Assembly: GCF_003515065.1 (NCBI RefSeq)
Contig: NZ_QXGH01000015.1
Coordinates: 1-64,000, forward strand
Reading direction: 5' to 3'
Length of the DNA: 64,000 nt
Origin: Nocardioides immobilis
Lineage (GTDB): Bacteria > Actinomycetota > Actinomycetes > Propionibacteriales > Nocardioidaceae
Shown: piece after piece, positions 40,109 through 52,240 of the stretch
Numbering within the stretch: the first letter of the stretch is position 1
Layout of the letters: every line of letters starts with the position of its first letter
Position numbers and translations under genes: made by a program
Notes under the pieces: model-generated
Told to the model about the DNA's origin: nothing
The model's database searches: none
Seen by the model: the letters and a program-made list of their open reading frames with translations, nothing else

Positions 40109-42192
40109 TGACGACCGACCTGGTCCGGCTCGACGCGGACCTCGGTCGCGACAAGGAGAGTGTGATCGCGGCGCTCGCCGGCGTGCTCACCGCAGCCGGC
40201 CGCGCCGACAACGTCGCCGTGCTCGAGCGCGACCTGCTCGCCCGCGAGGCGAAGGCCGCGACCGGCATGAAGGACGGCATCGCGATCCCGCACTGCCGGA
40301 CCACAGCGGTCTCGGTCCCGACAGTCGCGTTCGCACGGCTGGCGCCGGCGGTCGACTTCGGCGCCAAGGACGGGCCGGCCGAGCTGGTCTTCCTGATCGC
40401 CGCGCCCGAGGGCGGTGGCAACACGCACCTGCAGATCCTCACCAAGCTGGCCCGTGCGCTCGTGAAGGCGGACTTCACCGACGCCTTGCGCGCCGCCGGG
40501 TCGCCGGAGGAGGTGGTCGCGATCATCGGCGGCGTCGTCGCCGACGCGCCGGCGATGGCACCTGTCGCCGCAGCCTCCGCAGCCCCTGCAGCCGCGCCCG
40601 CCGCCGAGGGGGCCGCGTCCTCCGCGCCGGCCACCCGGCGCCGGCTCGTCGCCGTGACCTCGTGCCCGACCGGCATCGCCCACACCTACATGGCGGCCGA
40701 GTCGCTCGAAGCCGCCGCGACCAAGGCGGGCGTCGACCTCGCCGTCGAGACCCAGGGCTCGGCGGGGTCCAAGCCGCTCCCGCAGGCGACGATCGACGCC
40801 GCCGACGCCGTGATCTTCGCGACCGACGTCGGGGTGCGCGACCGGGGCCGGTTCGCCGGCAAGCCGGTGGTCTCCTCGGGCGTCAAGCGGCCGATCGACG
40901 ACGGCGACGCGATGATCGCCGAGGCACTCCGCAGCGCCGACGACCCGAACGCGCCTCGCGTCGAGGGTGGCGGCGCCAACGACAGCGGCCGTACGGCGAC
41001 TGCCGGTGAGTCGTGGGGCGGCCGGGTCCGCCGGGTGCTGATGACCGGCGTCTCCTACATGATCCCGTTCGTCGCCGCCGGTGGTCTGCTGATCGCGATC
41101 GCGTTCCTGCTCGGTGGCTACGAGATCGTCGGTCCCGCTGCGGACCTCGTCGTCGACAGCACCCTCTTCAACGCTCCGGACCCGCAGTCGATCGGGCTCG
41201 AGCACGCACTGTTCGACTCCGGCACGCTGGCGTACCTCGGCGCGCTGTTGTTCGTGATCGGCGCGACCTCCTTCGCGCTCTTCCTGCCGGCGCTGGCCGG
41301 CTACATCGCCTACGCGATCGCCGACCGTCCCGGCATCGCGCCCGGATTCGTGATGGGCGCGCTGGCGGGCAACCTCAAGAACTTCACCAACGCCGACGGC
41401 GTCGCCATGCCCGCAACCGGGTTCCTCGGAGCGATCATCGGCGGTGTCCTCGCCGGGCTCGTCGCGCACTGGATCGCCGGGCGCACGGTGCCGAGCTGGG
41501 CACGGGGCCTCATGCCCGTCCTCGTCATCCCGCTGGTCACCAGCGTGGTGGTCGGCCTCGCGATGATCGTCGTCCTCGGCCGGCCGATCACCTGGCTGAT
41601 GGAGAACCTCACCGAGGGACTCGACTCCATGAGCGGCTCGAGCGCGGTGCTCCTCGGCGTCATCCTCGGCCTGATGATGGCCTTCGACATGGGTGGCCCG
41701 CTCAACAAGGTCGCCTACAGCTTCGCGGTTGCGGGCGTCGGCACGGCCGCGACGGTCGCCGCAGGTGCCCCGGAGCTCAAGATCATGGCTGCCGTCATGC
41801 TCGCCGGGATGGTGCCGCCGATCGCCCTGGCCCTCGCCACCGTCGTCCGGCCCGGTCTGTTCACGGTGGGGGAGCGGGAGAACGGCAAGGCCGGTTGGTT
41901 GATGGGCGCGTCCTTCATCACCGAGGGCGCCATTCCGTTCGCGGCGGCCGACCCCCTGCGGGTCATCCCCTCGATCATGCTCGGCAGCGCCGTCACCGGC
42001 GGCCTGTCGCAGGCCTTCGACGTCGGCCTCCGCGCCCCGCATGGCGGTGTGTTCGTGCTGTTCGCCGTCGACGGCGTCCTCGGCTTCGCGATCGCCCTCG
42101 TCGCCGGTGTCGTGGTCGCCGCGGCCAGCGTGATCGCCCTGAAGTCCTTCGGCGGCGCCCGCGTCGTCGACCCCGAGCCCGTCACCGTCTGA
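40096..42192 (+). CDS. fruA: PTS fructose transporter subunit IIABC
   Basis: 698 residues from ATG 40096. IIA (1-150): phospho-His in GIAIPHCRT. Ala/Pro linker, then IIB: phospho-Cys in VTSCPTGIAHTYMAAE. IIC from about 310: MIPFVAAGGLLIAIAFLLGG and NADGVAMPATGFLGAI, with GGPLNKVAYSFA, about 8-10 helices. It imports fructose as the 1-phosphate. Inner membrane. The operon continues 29 nt later with HPr. Confidence 0.95.
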   Translation: MAELMTTDLVRLDADLGRDKESVIAALAGVLTAAGRADNVAVLERDLLAREAKAATGMKDGIAIPHCRTTAVSVPTVAFARLAPAVDFGAKDGPAELVFLIAAPEGGGNTHLQILTKLARALVKADFTDALRAAGSPEEVVAIIGGVVADAPAMAPVAAASAAPAAAPAAEGAASSAPATRRRLVAVTSCPTGIAHTYMAAESLEAAATKAGVDLAVETQGSAGSKPLPQATIDAADAVIFATDVGVRDRGRFAGKPVVSSGVKRPIDDGDAMIAEALRSADDPNAPRVEGGGANDSGRTATAGESWGGRVRRVLMTGVSYMIPFVAAGGLLIAIAFLLGGYEIVGPAADLVVDSTLFNAPDPQSIGLEHALFDSGTLAYLGALLFVIGATSFALFLPALAGYIAYAIADRPGIAPGFVMGALAGNLKNFTNADGVAMPATGFLGAIIGGVLAGLVAHWIAGRTVPSWARGLMPVLVIPLVTSVVVGLAMIVVLGRPITWLMENLTEGLDSMSGSSAVLLGVILGLMMAFDMGGPLNKVAYSFAVAGVGTAATVAAGAPELKIMAAVMLAGMVPPIALALATVVRPGLFTVGERENGKAGWLMGASFITEGAIPFAAADPLRVIPSIMLGSAVTGGLSQAFDVGLRAPHGGVFVLFAVDGVLGFAIALVAGVVVAAASVIALKSFGGARVVDPEPVTV

Positions 42193-42221
42193 CTTCTCCG
42201 CCCTAACCGAGAGGAAACACC

Positions 42222-42500
42222 ATGCCCAGCAAGTCCGTCGTCGTCGGCTCCGCCGTCGGCCTCCACGCCCGTCCCGCCGCGATCATCTCCGAGGCCGCGA
42301 TGGAGCTCGACTCCGAGGTGCTCATCGGCGTCCCCGGCGACGAGCCCGTCGACGCCAGCTCGGCGCTGCTCATCATGACCCTCGGCGCCGCCAACGGCGA
42401 CACCGTCGAGGTGTCCGGGGACAACGAGGCCGACGTCGAGGCGATCGCGGCGCTCGTCGTCCAGGACCTTGACGCCGAGGACGTCCCCGACCCGGCCTGA
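42222..42500 (+). CDS. ptsH: HPr phosphocarrier protein
   Basis: 92 residues. Phospho-His15 in VGLHARPAAII and the regulatory-site Ser46 in ASSALLIM. It carries phosphate from enzyme I to the fructose IIA. Cytosolic. The fructose operon encodes its own HPr; whether another copy exists elsewhere is not visible here. The C-terminus is slightly extended and acidic (DLDAEDVPDPA). Confidence 0.95.
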   Translation: MPSKSVVVGSAVGLHARPAAIISEAAMELDSEVLIGVPGDEPVDASSALLIMTLGAANGDTVEVSGDNEADVEAIAALVVQDLDAEDVPDPA

Positions 42501-42616
42501 GCCGGCATCGGCAGGGGCGTACGTCGAAGAAGGCGTGGTGGCTCGTCGTCGCTGGGTAGCTCGCGGGTCGAGGTGCGAGGGGCCGCCCGCTGGTTGAAGG
42601 TGCGAACCACCTTCCG

Positions 42617-42654
42617 TCCACAGGCGAGTGAGGGTGAATCGCCTGTCCACAGGC
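42617..42654 (+). repeat. Duplicated TCCACAGGC motif and inverted repeat upstream of the HNH gene
   Basis: TCCACAGGC at 42617-42625 and 42646-42654. CAGGCGA (42621-42627) and TCGCCTG (42639-42645) form an inverted repeat. The same 9-mer precedes both DUF559-type nuclease genes in this window. Confidence 0.6.
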
Positions 42655-42701
42655 GGGTCTGAGCGTTTCGATGTGTCGGTGGTCCCATATTGAATAGGGC
42701 T

Positions 42702-44116
42702 ATGGATCTCGGGACCGCACCCCTCTTCGACCTCTCCGCCCCGGTGGCGGACGAGGCCGTCGAGCCCGCTCCGGTGACGCGTTCGCGGGAGCTGCTCGCG
42801 GAGATCCGTGACCATCGAGCAGTCGTTGCTGAGCGTGAGGTCGCGACCGTGCGGGCGGTGGCCGAGTGGGCGGGCGAGCACGTCGTGGCCGACAAGGGCG
42901 ACGCTTCGACGATCACCGAGCGGGGTCTGGACACCGGGCTCCCGGTCGCCGGCCCCGGCGCCCGGCTGATCAGTGACTTCGCGGTGATGGAGCTCTCCGC
43001 CCTATTGGGCCGGTCGCTGGACTCCGGCCGCTCCTATGTGGGTCAGGTCGTGGAGCTGGCCTACCGGCTCCCCAGGACCTGGGACCGGGTGCTGGAGGGG
43101 CGGGTTCCGGTGTGGAAGGCATTGCGGATCGCGGAGTCCACCCGCACCCTCCCCGCCGATGCCGCGGGGTTCGTGGACCGGCAGCTCGCGCCCATCGCCC
43201 ACGGGGTCTCCTGGGCGCAGATCGACCGGCTGGTCGAGGAAGCCCTGGTCCGCTACGACCCGGCCGCGGCGGAGGAGAAGCGCACGGCGGCCCAGGAGGC
43301 CCGGCGGGTCGACATCGATCTCGACCAGGCTGGGTTCGACGGCACCGCGGAGGTCTCCGCCACCCTCGACATCGCCGATGCCCTCGACCTCGAAGCCGCG
43401 GTCGCCCGCCGGGCGAAGCTGCTCGGCCAGCTCGGCTGTGAGGACTCCCTCGATGTGCGCCGGTCGGTCGCGCTCGGGGAGATCGCCCGCCACGACCTCG
43501 CCCTCGACCTCGAGGTCGTCGACCCCGAGACCGGGGAGATCACCCGCACCGTCCCCGGCCGCAGGGTCGAGCTGATCGTCCACCTCAACGACACCGGCGG
43601 CCACACGGCCGACGGCGCGGTCGGGCGGTTCGCCAACACCCGGACCCCGATCAGCCCGGAGCAGGTCAAGGAGTGGATGGGCACGCCGGGCACCAGCGTG
43701 CTGGTGCGCCGGTGATCGACCTCAACGGCCACCAGCCCGTGGACTCCTACGAGATCCCCGACCGGATCCGCCGCCAGGTCGAGCTGGCCGACCACCACTG
43801 CACCTACCCCTGCTGCACCAGGCCCGCCGAACGCTGCGACCTCGACCACAACATCCCCCACACCCAGGGCGGACCAACCTGTCGATGCAACCTCAACCCG
43901 AAGTGCCGCGGCCACCACCGGTACAAGACCTCAGGACTCGCGACCTGCCGGACCCTCTCACCCGGCACCTACCTGTGGACCCTGCCCAGCGGCCTGTACC
44001 TGGTCGACCCCACCGGCACCTCCGACCTCACCCCCCGACCCGGCACCACCCAGCCGACCGAGCCGCCGACCAACCCGGCCGACCCGGCCGACCCGGCCGA
44101 CCCGCCCGACGAGTAG
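42702..44116 (+). pseudogene. DUF222 - HNH endonuclease (13E12 repeat-family type), split by a one-base frameshift
   Basis: The N-terminal DUF222 region (about 1-310) reads to TGA at 43713-43715. The HNH part continues in the next frame to 44116 (CDLDHNIPHTQGG, CRGHHRYK). Adding one C to the CC at 43709-43710 restores VLVRPVIDLNGHQPVDSYEI, the expected family junction, giving about 471 residues. So either a recent inactivation or a sequencing error. The tail has PADPADPADPPDE repeats. Such proteins exist in many copies per genome (REP13E12 in M. tuberculosis); a mobile or homing-like history is suspected. TTG 42690 is an alternative start. Confidence 0.85.
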
Positions 44117-44132
44117 CCACCGAGCTCCGAAC

Positions 44133-44148
44133 CCCGCCTCGGCGGGGC
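44133..44148 (+). terminator. Terminator-like hairpin after the HNH gene
   Basis: CCCCGCC-TC-GGCGGGG (44133-44148), 16 nt after the stop codon. Confidence 0.65.
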
Positions 44149-44199
44149 TATTGGCGCGCTCAAGGGGTGATTCGAGCCTCGACCTGCCGGTCAATAGCC
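44147..44199 (+). repeat. Inverted repeat GGCTATTG / CAATAGCC
   Basis: Perfect 8-bp arms at 44147-44154 and 44192-44199 enclose 37 nt. They form the base of a larger stem in a 295-bp region (44117-44411) with no gene. Purpose unknown. Confidence 0.5.
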
Positions 44200-44315
44200 G
44201 GCGGCGGTCGCACGCCGGGCCTCGCACCTCAACCACCGAATCCGGCGCCGACCGGAAGCCGGCCGCGACCACTCGCCGTACCTGCTCCCAAGGAGCACTC
44301 GGTTGAGCGGTGGTA

Positions 44316-44331
44316 CCGCGGACCGCAACCC
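44316..44331 (+). promoter_or_regulatory. T-box-like antiterminator motif with no downstream synthetase gene
   Basis: GCGGTGGTACCGCGG (about 44317-44331) matches the T-box core GGTGGTACCGCG, with UGGU complementary to an ACCA 3' end. The next genes are all on the opposite strand, so it is orphaned or coincidental; the motif is itself a near-palindrome. Confidence 0.25.
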
Positions 44332-44411
44332 CAGCGAGCAGTCCACACCTTCTCGCGCCCGGGCAGGACCGTGGGACCGCGCCGACGACGTGGCGGCGCG
44401 CGGCCGACCGT

Positions 44412-45026
44412 CTACTCGAAGGCCAGGCGGAACGACGCCATCCTGAACGACGCCAGCTGGCGGGCCTCGCGCAGGAACGCCAGCGGCCCGTCGGCCGCGA
44501 AGCTCCAGCGGGCGCGGCAGGGCAGCGCCTTCGCCGAGCCGGCCATCACCACCGTGACTGGTGCAGGGTGGTCGTCGATGGGTGGCTGGACGACCAGTCC
44601 CTTCGACGGGGTCCGCGGTGCGATCCTCGAGACGTCGGTGAACGACGCGTCGACGATCGCCCTGCGGTCGATGGTGGCGGACCAGTCGGTCTTGGTCACG
44701 GGGCCACGGAACGAGCTCTCCAGGTCGAAGTCGCAGAGCTCCTTGGGGATCGCCCAGAGGTCCCGGCCCCCGGCCATCGACGCGGGGGAGTCGACCCAGA
44801 TGTCCGTGATCGTGACCGCCCGCCGGCCGTCGCCGGTGCGGGTGGTGCGCGCGACCAGCAGCTCGCCGTACGTCAGCGGGCTCGGCTCGACGTAGTCGAC
44901 GAGGGCCACGCCGTACGTCCCTGCGGGGTGCCGGTCGTCGACGTCCTGGCCCAGCCGGAACGCGGTCAGCCACAGCGACCCGTGCATGTTCCAGGGCGCC
45001 GGCGGGTAGCCGGCCGCGTCGTTCAC
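44412..45026 (-). CDS. Acetoacetate decarboxylase family protein
   Basis: 204 residues from ATG 45026. The ADC beta-cone fold is indicated by LVDYVEPSPLTYGELLVART, then DIWVDSPASMAGGRDLWAIPKE. K95 in WAIPKEL is where the Schiff-base lysine of acetoacetate decarboxylase lies. The ending ARQLASFRMASFRLAFE is typical of actinobacterial members. True substrate uncertain; many ADC-fold proteins have other roles. ATGA overlap with the upstream gene (45023), so they form a two-gene operon. Confidence 0.8.
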   Translation of the reverse strand: MNDAAGYPPAPWNMHGSLWLTAFRLGQDVDDRHPAGTYGVALVDYVEPSPLTYGELLVARTTRTGDGRRAVTITDIWVDSPASMAGGRDLWAIPKELCDFDLESSFRGPVTKTDWSATIDRRAIVDASFTDVSRIAPRTPSKGLVVQPPIDDHPAPVTVVMAGSAKALPCRARWSFAADGPLAFLREARQLASFRMASFRLAFE

Positions 45027-45712
45027 GCGGTCGGCTCCGGGTCCGCGGACTCTTCCGGCACGAACTTGTCGGCGTTCTCGAGGATCTCGGCCTCGAGCGC
45101 CGGAGCCAGGTCCTGGGCGACGTTGCCGCCGACCGGCGCATCGGCCTTTGGCCCCACGTTGGCCGCCGCGCGCTCGATGGCCGCACCGACGTCGATGGTC
45201 GTGGCGTCCTGCACGTAGGGCTTGGCCAGCTCCTTCGTGACGTACCGCGCGACGAAGCGCTTCAGCTCGCCCTCGACGCCGGCCGTGACCTTGAGCACCT
45301 GCGCCCGCAGGCCCTCGGCCTGCAGGTCGACCCGGACCTCCTCCTTCGTCGGGGGAGTGATCTCCATGACGATCGCGAGGTCGTCGCGGGCCCGCGCCGT
45401 GATGACCAGAGGCACCTCGATCAGGGCGTTGAACCGCTGCTTGTCCATGCCGAGGTCGATCACGAACTCGATCGGGACCGGCAGCGTGATGCGGAAGGTG
45501 ACCGGCTCGTCGCCGACCCGCTGCCCGGTCGCCGTACCGATGTGGCCCTTGGCGGTGACCTTGACCAGCCGGCCGGGGCCGACGCCCATCGGGCCGACGT
45601 CGATGACGCGCCCGGACAGGACGTTCACCCCGCGGAGCACCCGCTCCACGGTGACCGCCCGGTGGAAGAACTCGACGCCCCAGGCGCGGTAGTCGATCAG
45701 CTCGTCGCTCAC
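45023..45712 (-). CDS. Conserved actinobacterial protein of unknown function
   Basis: 229 residues from GTG 45712, set by a leaderless promoter. The middle is beta-rich (VTFRITLPVPIEFVIDLG, then RFNALIEVPLVITARARDDL) and is followed by VRVDLQAEGLRAQVLKVT and a helical, acidic tail. No signal peptide or membrane helix. The pattern resembles a lipid-binding, SMP/TULIP-like half-barrel, but I cannot name the family. Coupled to the acetoacetate decarboxylase-like gene by ATGA. Confidence 0.7.
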   Translation of the reverse strand: MSDELIDYRAWGVEFFHRAVTVERVLRGVNVLSGRVIDVGPMGVGPGRLVKVTAKGHIGTATGQRVGDEPVTFRITLPVPIEFVIDLGMDKQRFNALIEVPLVITARARDDLAIVMEITPPTKEEVRVDLQAEGLRAQVLKVTAGVEGELKRFVARYVTKELAKPYVQDATTIDVGAAIERAAANVGPKADAPVGGNVAQDLAPALEAEILENADKFVPEESADPEPTA

Positions 45713-45719
45713 GGGCGAC

Positions 45720-45725
45720 AACCTA
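45720..45725 (-). promoter_or_regulatory. Leaderless -10 (TAGGTT) for the gene at 45712
   Basis: Minus-strand TAGGTT, 7 nt, then GTG 45712; excludes TTG 45721. It overlaps the palindrome CCTAGC-N4-GCTAGG at 45722-45737. Confidence 0.6.
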
Positions 45726-45750
45726 GCGCCCGCTAGGCGGGCCGGCCCAG

Positions 45751-45927
45751 CTAGTCGTCCGGGTCGTCCAGGCGCGCCAACCAGGTCGCGAACCGCTCGA
45801 CGGCGGTCTCGAACTCCGGGTGCACGTCGGTGAACTCCTGCAGGCGCTCGGCGAGCCAGGCCAGGGTGACCTCCTCGTCACCCCGGCGCTGCTCGAGCTC
45901 CTCGATGCCGCGATCGGTGAAGTACAT
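45751..45927 (-). CDS. DUF6104 family small protein
   Basis: 58 residues from ATG 45927 to TAG at 45751. Sequence begins MYFTDRGIEELEQRRGDEEV and continues with two acidic amphipathic helices (AWLAERLQEFTDVHPEFE, ERFATWLARL). Small acidic proteins of this kind occur directly downstream of kgd in many actinobacteria; here the gap is 12 nt, so they are cotranscribed. Role unknown; a Kgd-associated helper is possible. Confidence 0.75.
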   Translation of the reverse strand: MYFTDRGIEELEQRRGDEEVTLAWLAERLQEFTDVHPEFETAVERFATWLARLDDPDD

Positions 45928-45939
45928 GGCGCGCCGGTC

Positions 45940-49668
<3,729 letters not shown>

Positions 49669-49795
49669 GACGTGCTTCGCCTCTTCCGGTGAGCTGCTGG
49701 CGTAGGGTCTGTCCGACCTGGACGAAGACCGGTGCCAAGGCTAGTCCCACGAGGAAGTTTTGTGGCCGCCTGTCCGAGCAGAGGAGTCGCGAGTC

Positions 49796-50410
49796 GTGCG
49801 TAGTTGGCCAGGATCTCTGACCAGCCCCGCCGCCCTGGTGACCGCAGCGGTCCTGAGCCTGGTGCTCGGTCTCGCCGGTTGCAGCGGCGGCGGAGATGAC
49901 GAGGAGCCGGAAGGCGAACGCTCCACGAGCGGGGCGCCGATCGAGCATCGCGGCATCGATTCCCGGGTCGAGGTCGGCGAGATCGCCGGCAAGCTCGGCA
50001 AGCGACCGGCGCGCAAGGTCGCCGCCGATGTCGCCCAGGTCGTCGACCGCTGGTTGGACGCGGCGTACGTCGGGGGCGACTACCCGCGCTCGAACTTCGG
50101 CGACGCGTTCCCCGGGTTCACGAAGGACGCCGCCAAGCTCGCCGCGCGACAGGGCACCCTGATGAGCAACAAGCGGGTCGGCGAGAAGATCGACGGCGTC
50201 ACTGCCACCCGCCGGGTGATCCGCGTCGACCTGCTCGCCCCCCGGGGCAAGCCCGCCGGCGCGACGGCTCATGTCAACCTGGTGATCGACCTGTCCGGCG
50301 ACCTCGAGCGCACCGACCAGATCCGCGGTCGGGTGGTGCTGACCCGGTCGAAGAGCGGGTGGCGGGTGTTCGGGTTCGACATCGCGCGCGGTGAGGTGAG
50401 GGGTAGATGA
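49796..50410 (+). CDS. Putative lipoprotein
   Basis: 204 residues from GTG 49796 (GAGGAG at 49781-49786). A lipoprotein signal peptide is clear: SWPGSLTSPAALVTAAVLSL and lipobox LAGC, then a Gly/acidic linker (SGGGDDEEPEGER). The mature part is a compact alpha/beta domain of mce-associated/nuclear-transport-factor-like size (VVDRWLDAAYVGGDYPR, then TRRVIRVDLLAP). Anchored in the outer leaflet of the cell membrane. ATGA overlap with the LCP gene: a shared role in the envelope is likely. Function unknown. Confidence 0.75.
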   Translation: MRSWPGSLTSPAALVTAAVLSLVLGLAGCSGGGDDEEPEGERSTSGAPIEHRGIDSRVEVGEIAGKLGKRPARKVAADVAQVVDRWLDAAYVGGDYPRSNFGDAFPGFTKDAAKLAARQGTLMSNKRVGEKIDGVTATRRVIRVDLLAPRGKPAGATAHVNLVIDLSGDLERTDQIRGRVVLTRSKSGWRVFGFDIARGEVRGR

Positions 50411-51309
50411 CGATCAAACGGATCCTGCGGACCGGGCTGCTGGCCGCGGTGCTCGCGGTCACGGCGTTCGTGGTGCCCAACGGGAGCGTCGCGCCGACGT
50501 ACGTCACGCTGGTGAAGTTCGAGCACGCGGAGGGCGTGGACACCGAGCCGGACGTCCTCTGGATCCTGGCCGTGGGCTCGGACGCCCGCCGCGGGCAGAA
50601 CCCGCTCCGCAGCCGCGGCGACACCCTGCAGCTGGTCGGGATCGACACCCGCACGGGTGCGGCGACGACGATCGGCATCCCGAGGGACAGCTGGGTCTCG
50701 ATCCCGGGCGTCGGCTCCAACCGGGTCAACGCCGCGCTGTTCTTCGGCGGTCCGCAGCTGATGGGCGAGACCGTCGCCGGCCTGGTCGGCATCGAGCCGG
50801 ACTACGTGTTCGTCGCGAGCTTCTGGGGAGTCGAGCAGATCGCCAAGGACGTGGGCCCGATCACGGTCGACAACCCGGTGTCGTTCTCCGACCCCTACCT
50901 CAAGCCAAAGGGGTTCCAGAAGGGGGAGGTCGTCCTCAGCGGCTACAACGTCGTGTCGTTCGCGCGGATCCGCAAGAACCTGGCCGGCGGAGACTTCGAC
51001 CGCTCGGCCAACCAGCAGCGGGTTCTGAAGGGATTCCAGGCCAAGGCGGCGGAGAACGCCGACAAGCCCGGCTGGATCGAGAACGGCGTGCTCTCGGTGC
51101 TCGACAACGTGCACACCAGCGTCTCGCCCTCGGAGCTCTTCGAGATCGCCCAGGCGATCGCACAGGTCGATCCGAAGAAGATCACCAATTGCGTCGTACC
51201 CGGCGGCATCGGCAACATCGGGGGAGCGAGCGTGGTCATCCCGAACACCTCCACGGCGCGGCGGTACGGCGACGACGCCCGCAAGGACGCCACGATCAAG
51301 CGCTGCTGA
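50407..51309 (+). CDS. LytR-CpsA-Psr (LCP) family phosphotransferase
   Basis: 300 residues. One N-terminal membrane segment (LRTGLLAAVLAVTAFVV), then the extracellular LCP domain: VLWILAVGSDARRGQNPLRS, SRGDTLQLVGIDTRTG, TIGIPRDSWVSIPG, and a C-terminal GGDFDRSANQQRVLKGF. The Arg and Asp residues that hold the polyprenyl-pyrophosphate are present. LCP proteins attach glycopolymers (teichoic acids, arabinogalactan) to peptidoglycan. Coupled to the lipoprotein gene by ATGA. Confidence 0.9.
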   Translation: MTIKRILRTGLLAAVLAVTAFVVPNGSVAPTYVTLVKFEHAEGVDTEPDVLWILAVGSDARRGQNPLRSRGDTLQLVGIDTRTGAATTIGIPRDSWVSIPGVGSNRVNAALFFGGPQLMGETVAGLVGIEPDYVFVASFWGVEQIAKDVGPITVDNPVSFSDPYLKPKGFQKGEVVLSGYNVVSFARIRKNLAGGDFDRSANQQRVLKGFQAKAAENADKPGWIENGVLSVLDNVHTSVSPSELFEIAQAIAQVDPKKITNCVVPGGIGNIGGASVVIPNTSTARRYGDDARKDATIKRC

Positions 51310-51469
51310 TCCCGGTCGGCCAGGGCCGGCCCGTGGCGAGGGTCACGCCGCGGATGTGGCGCCGCCCACGGCGTCGGCACTAGCCAGCAGCTAGCGTCGT
51401 ACGCCGGTCGCGTCCTGCGGCCGAGAGTCCCCTGCCGCCAACGCTGGGGCCGCCCGTGTCGCGCCGAGG

Positions 51470-51632
51470 CCCGTCACGACATGGGGAGACGTCGATTCCG
51501 ATGTTGATGACGGGCACGGGGGAACCAAGCAGTTCGCCGGCACAGCCGGCTTGGGGTGAAGGCAGGAGACGAAGGTCTCGGCCCGGGCATCAGCCGCCCG
51601 AATCCGACAGGTCAACTTCCGCAGGCGTCGCT
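51470..51632 (+). ncRNA. ydaO/yuaA-type c-di-AMP riboswitch
   Basis: Fills most of the 340-bp gene-free region 51310-51649 before the NlpC/P60 gene. Conserved blocks are in order: GGGGGAACCAA (51518-51528), TTGGGGTGAA (51551-51560), CCCGAATCCGACAG (51597-51610) and GTCAACTTCCGCAGGC (51611-51626). Placement before a cell-wall hydrolase is the usual actinobacterial one. Exact ends are estimated. Binding of c-di-AMP should lower expression of the hydrolase. Confidence 0.85.
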
Positions 51633-51649
51633 GATGAAGGACATCCTCG

Positions 51650-52201
51650 ATGCGCACCTTTTCCCTGCGCGCTGTCGCGCGCCGTACCGCCCTCGCCGCC
51701 GCTGCGGCCACGACGGCCGCCGTTCTCGCGCCGACGGCCGCCTCTGCGATGCCCGCCCCGGCGCAGTCGCACCTCGACGACCCCACCGCGGTCGACAAGG
51801 CCGACCGCAAGCAGCACCGCAACCCGCACCGAAAGGAGCGCCCGGCGGTCGAGCCGACCTTCGGCGAGCAGGTCCTCGACCTCGCCAGCCAGGAGGCCGG
51901 CGACCCCTACGTGTGGGCCGCGGCCGGCCCGGACGCCTTCGACTGCTCCGGGTTCACCCAGTACGTCTTCGCCCAGGTCGGGGTGTCCCTGCCCCACTCG
52001 TCGTCGGCGCAGGCCGGCATGGTCCAGCCCGTGAGCGACCCGCAGCCGGGCGACCTGGTGTTCTTCACCGGCTCGGGCGGCGTCTACCACGTCGGCATCT
52101 ACGCCGGCGACAACTCCCTGTGGCACGCGCCGCGCAGCGGAGACGTCGTGAGCCTGGACCCGATCTGGACGAGCAGCGTCTTCTACGGCCGCGTGAGCTG
52201 A
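51650..52201 (+). CDS. NlpC/P60-family cell-wall hydrolase
   Basis: 183 residues. Signal peptide (VARRTALAAAAATTAAVLAP, cleavage near ASAMPAP), a Lys/His-rich linker, then the NlpC/P60 peptidase: catalytic C99 in FDCSGFTQY, His in YHVGIYAG, third residue His in WHAPRSGD. It cleaves D-Glu-mDap type cross-bridge peptides in peptidoglycan. Secreted. Preceded by a c-di-AMP riboswitch. Length is short: a single catalytic domain without binding modules. Confidence 0.93.
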   Translation: MRTFSLRAVARRTALAAAAATTAAVLAPTAASAMPAPAQSHLDDPTAVDKADRKQHRNPHRKERPAVEPTFGEQVLDLASQEAGDPYVWAAAGPDAFDCSGFTQYVFAQVGVSLPHSSSAQAGMVQPVSDPQPGDLVFFTGSGGVYHVGIYAGDNSLWHAPRSGDVVSLDPIWTSSVFYGRVS

Positions 52202-52225
52202 CCCGGTCAGCCCACGGGCCGAAAT

Positions 52226-52240
52226 GGGCGCCTCCGGCAG
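52226..52240. repeat. 15-bp target-site duplication, left copy
   Basis: GGGCGCCTCCGGCAG, identical to 53577-53591. Immediately precedes the IS481-type element. The right copy is the 3' end of the tRNA-Arg gene. Confidence 0.85.

Noticed and set aside
42617..42654. TCCACAGGC pairs as an origin of replication
   Set aside because: Only a few scattered boxes, no dnaA, dnaN or AT-rich unwinding region nearby.
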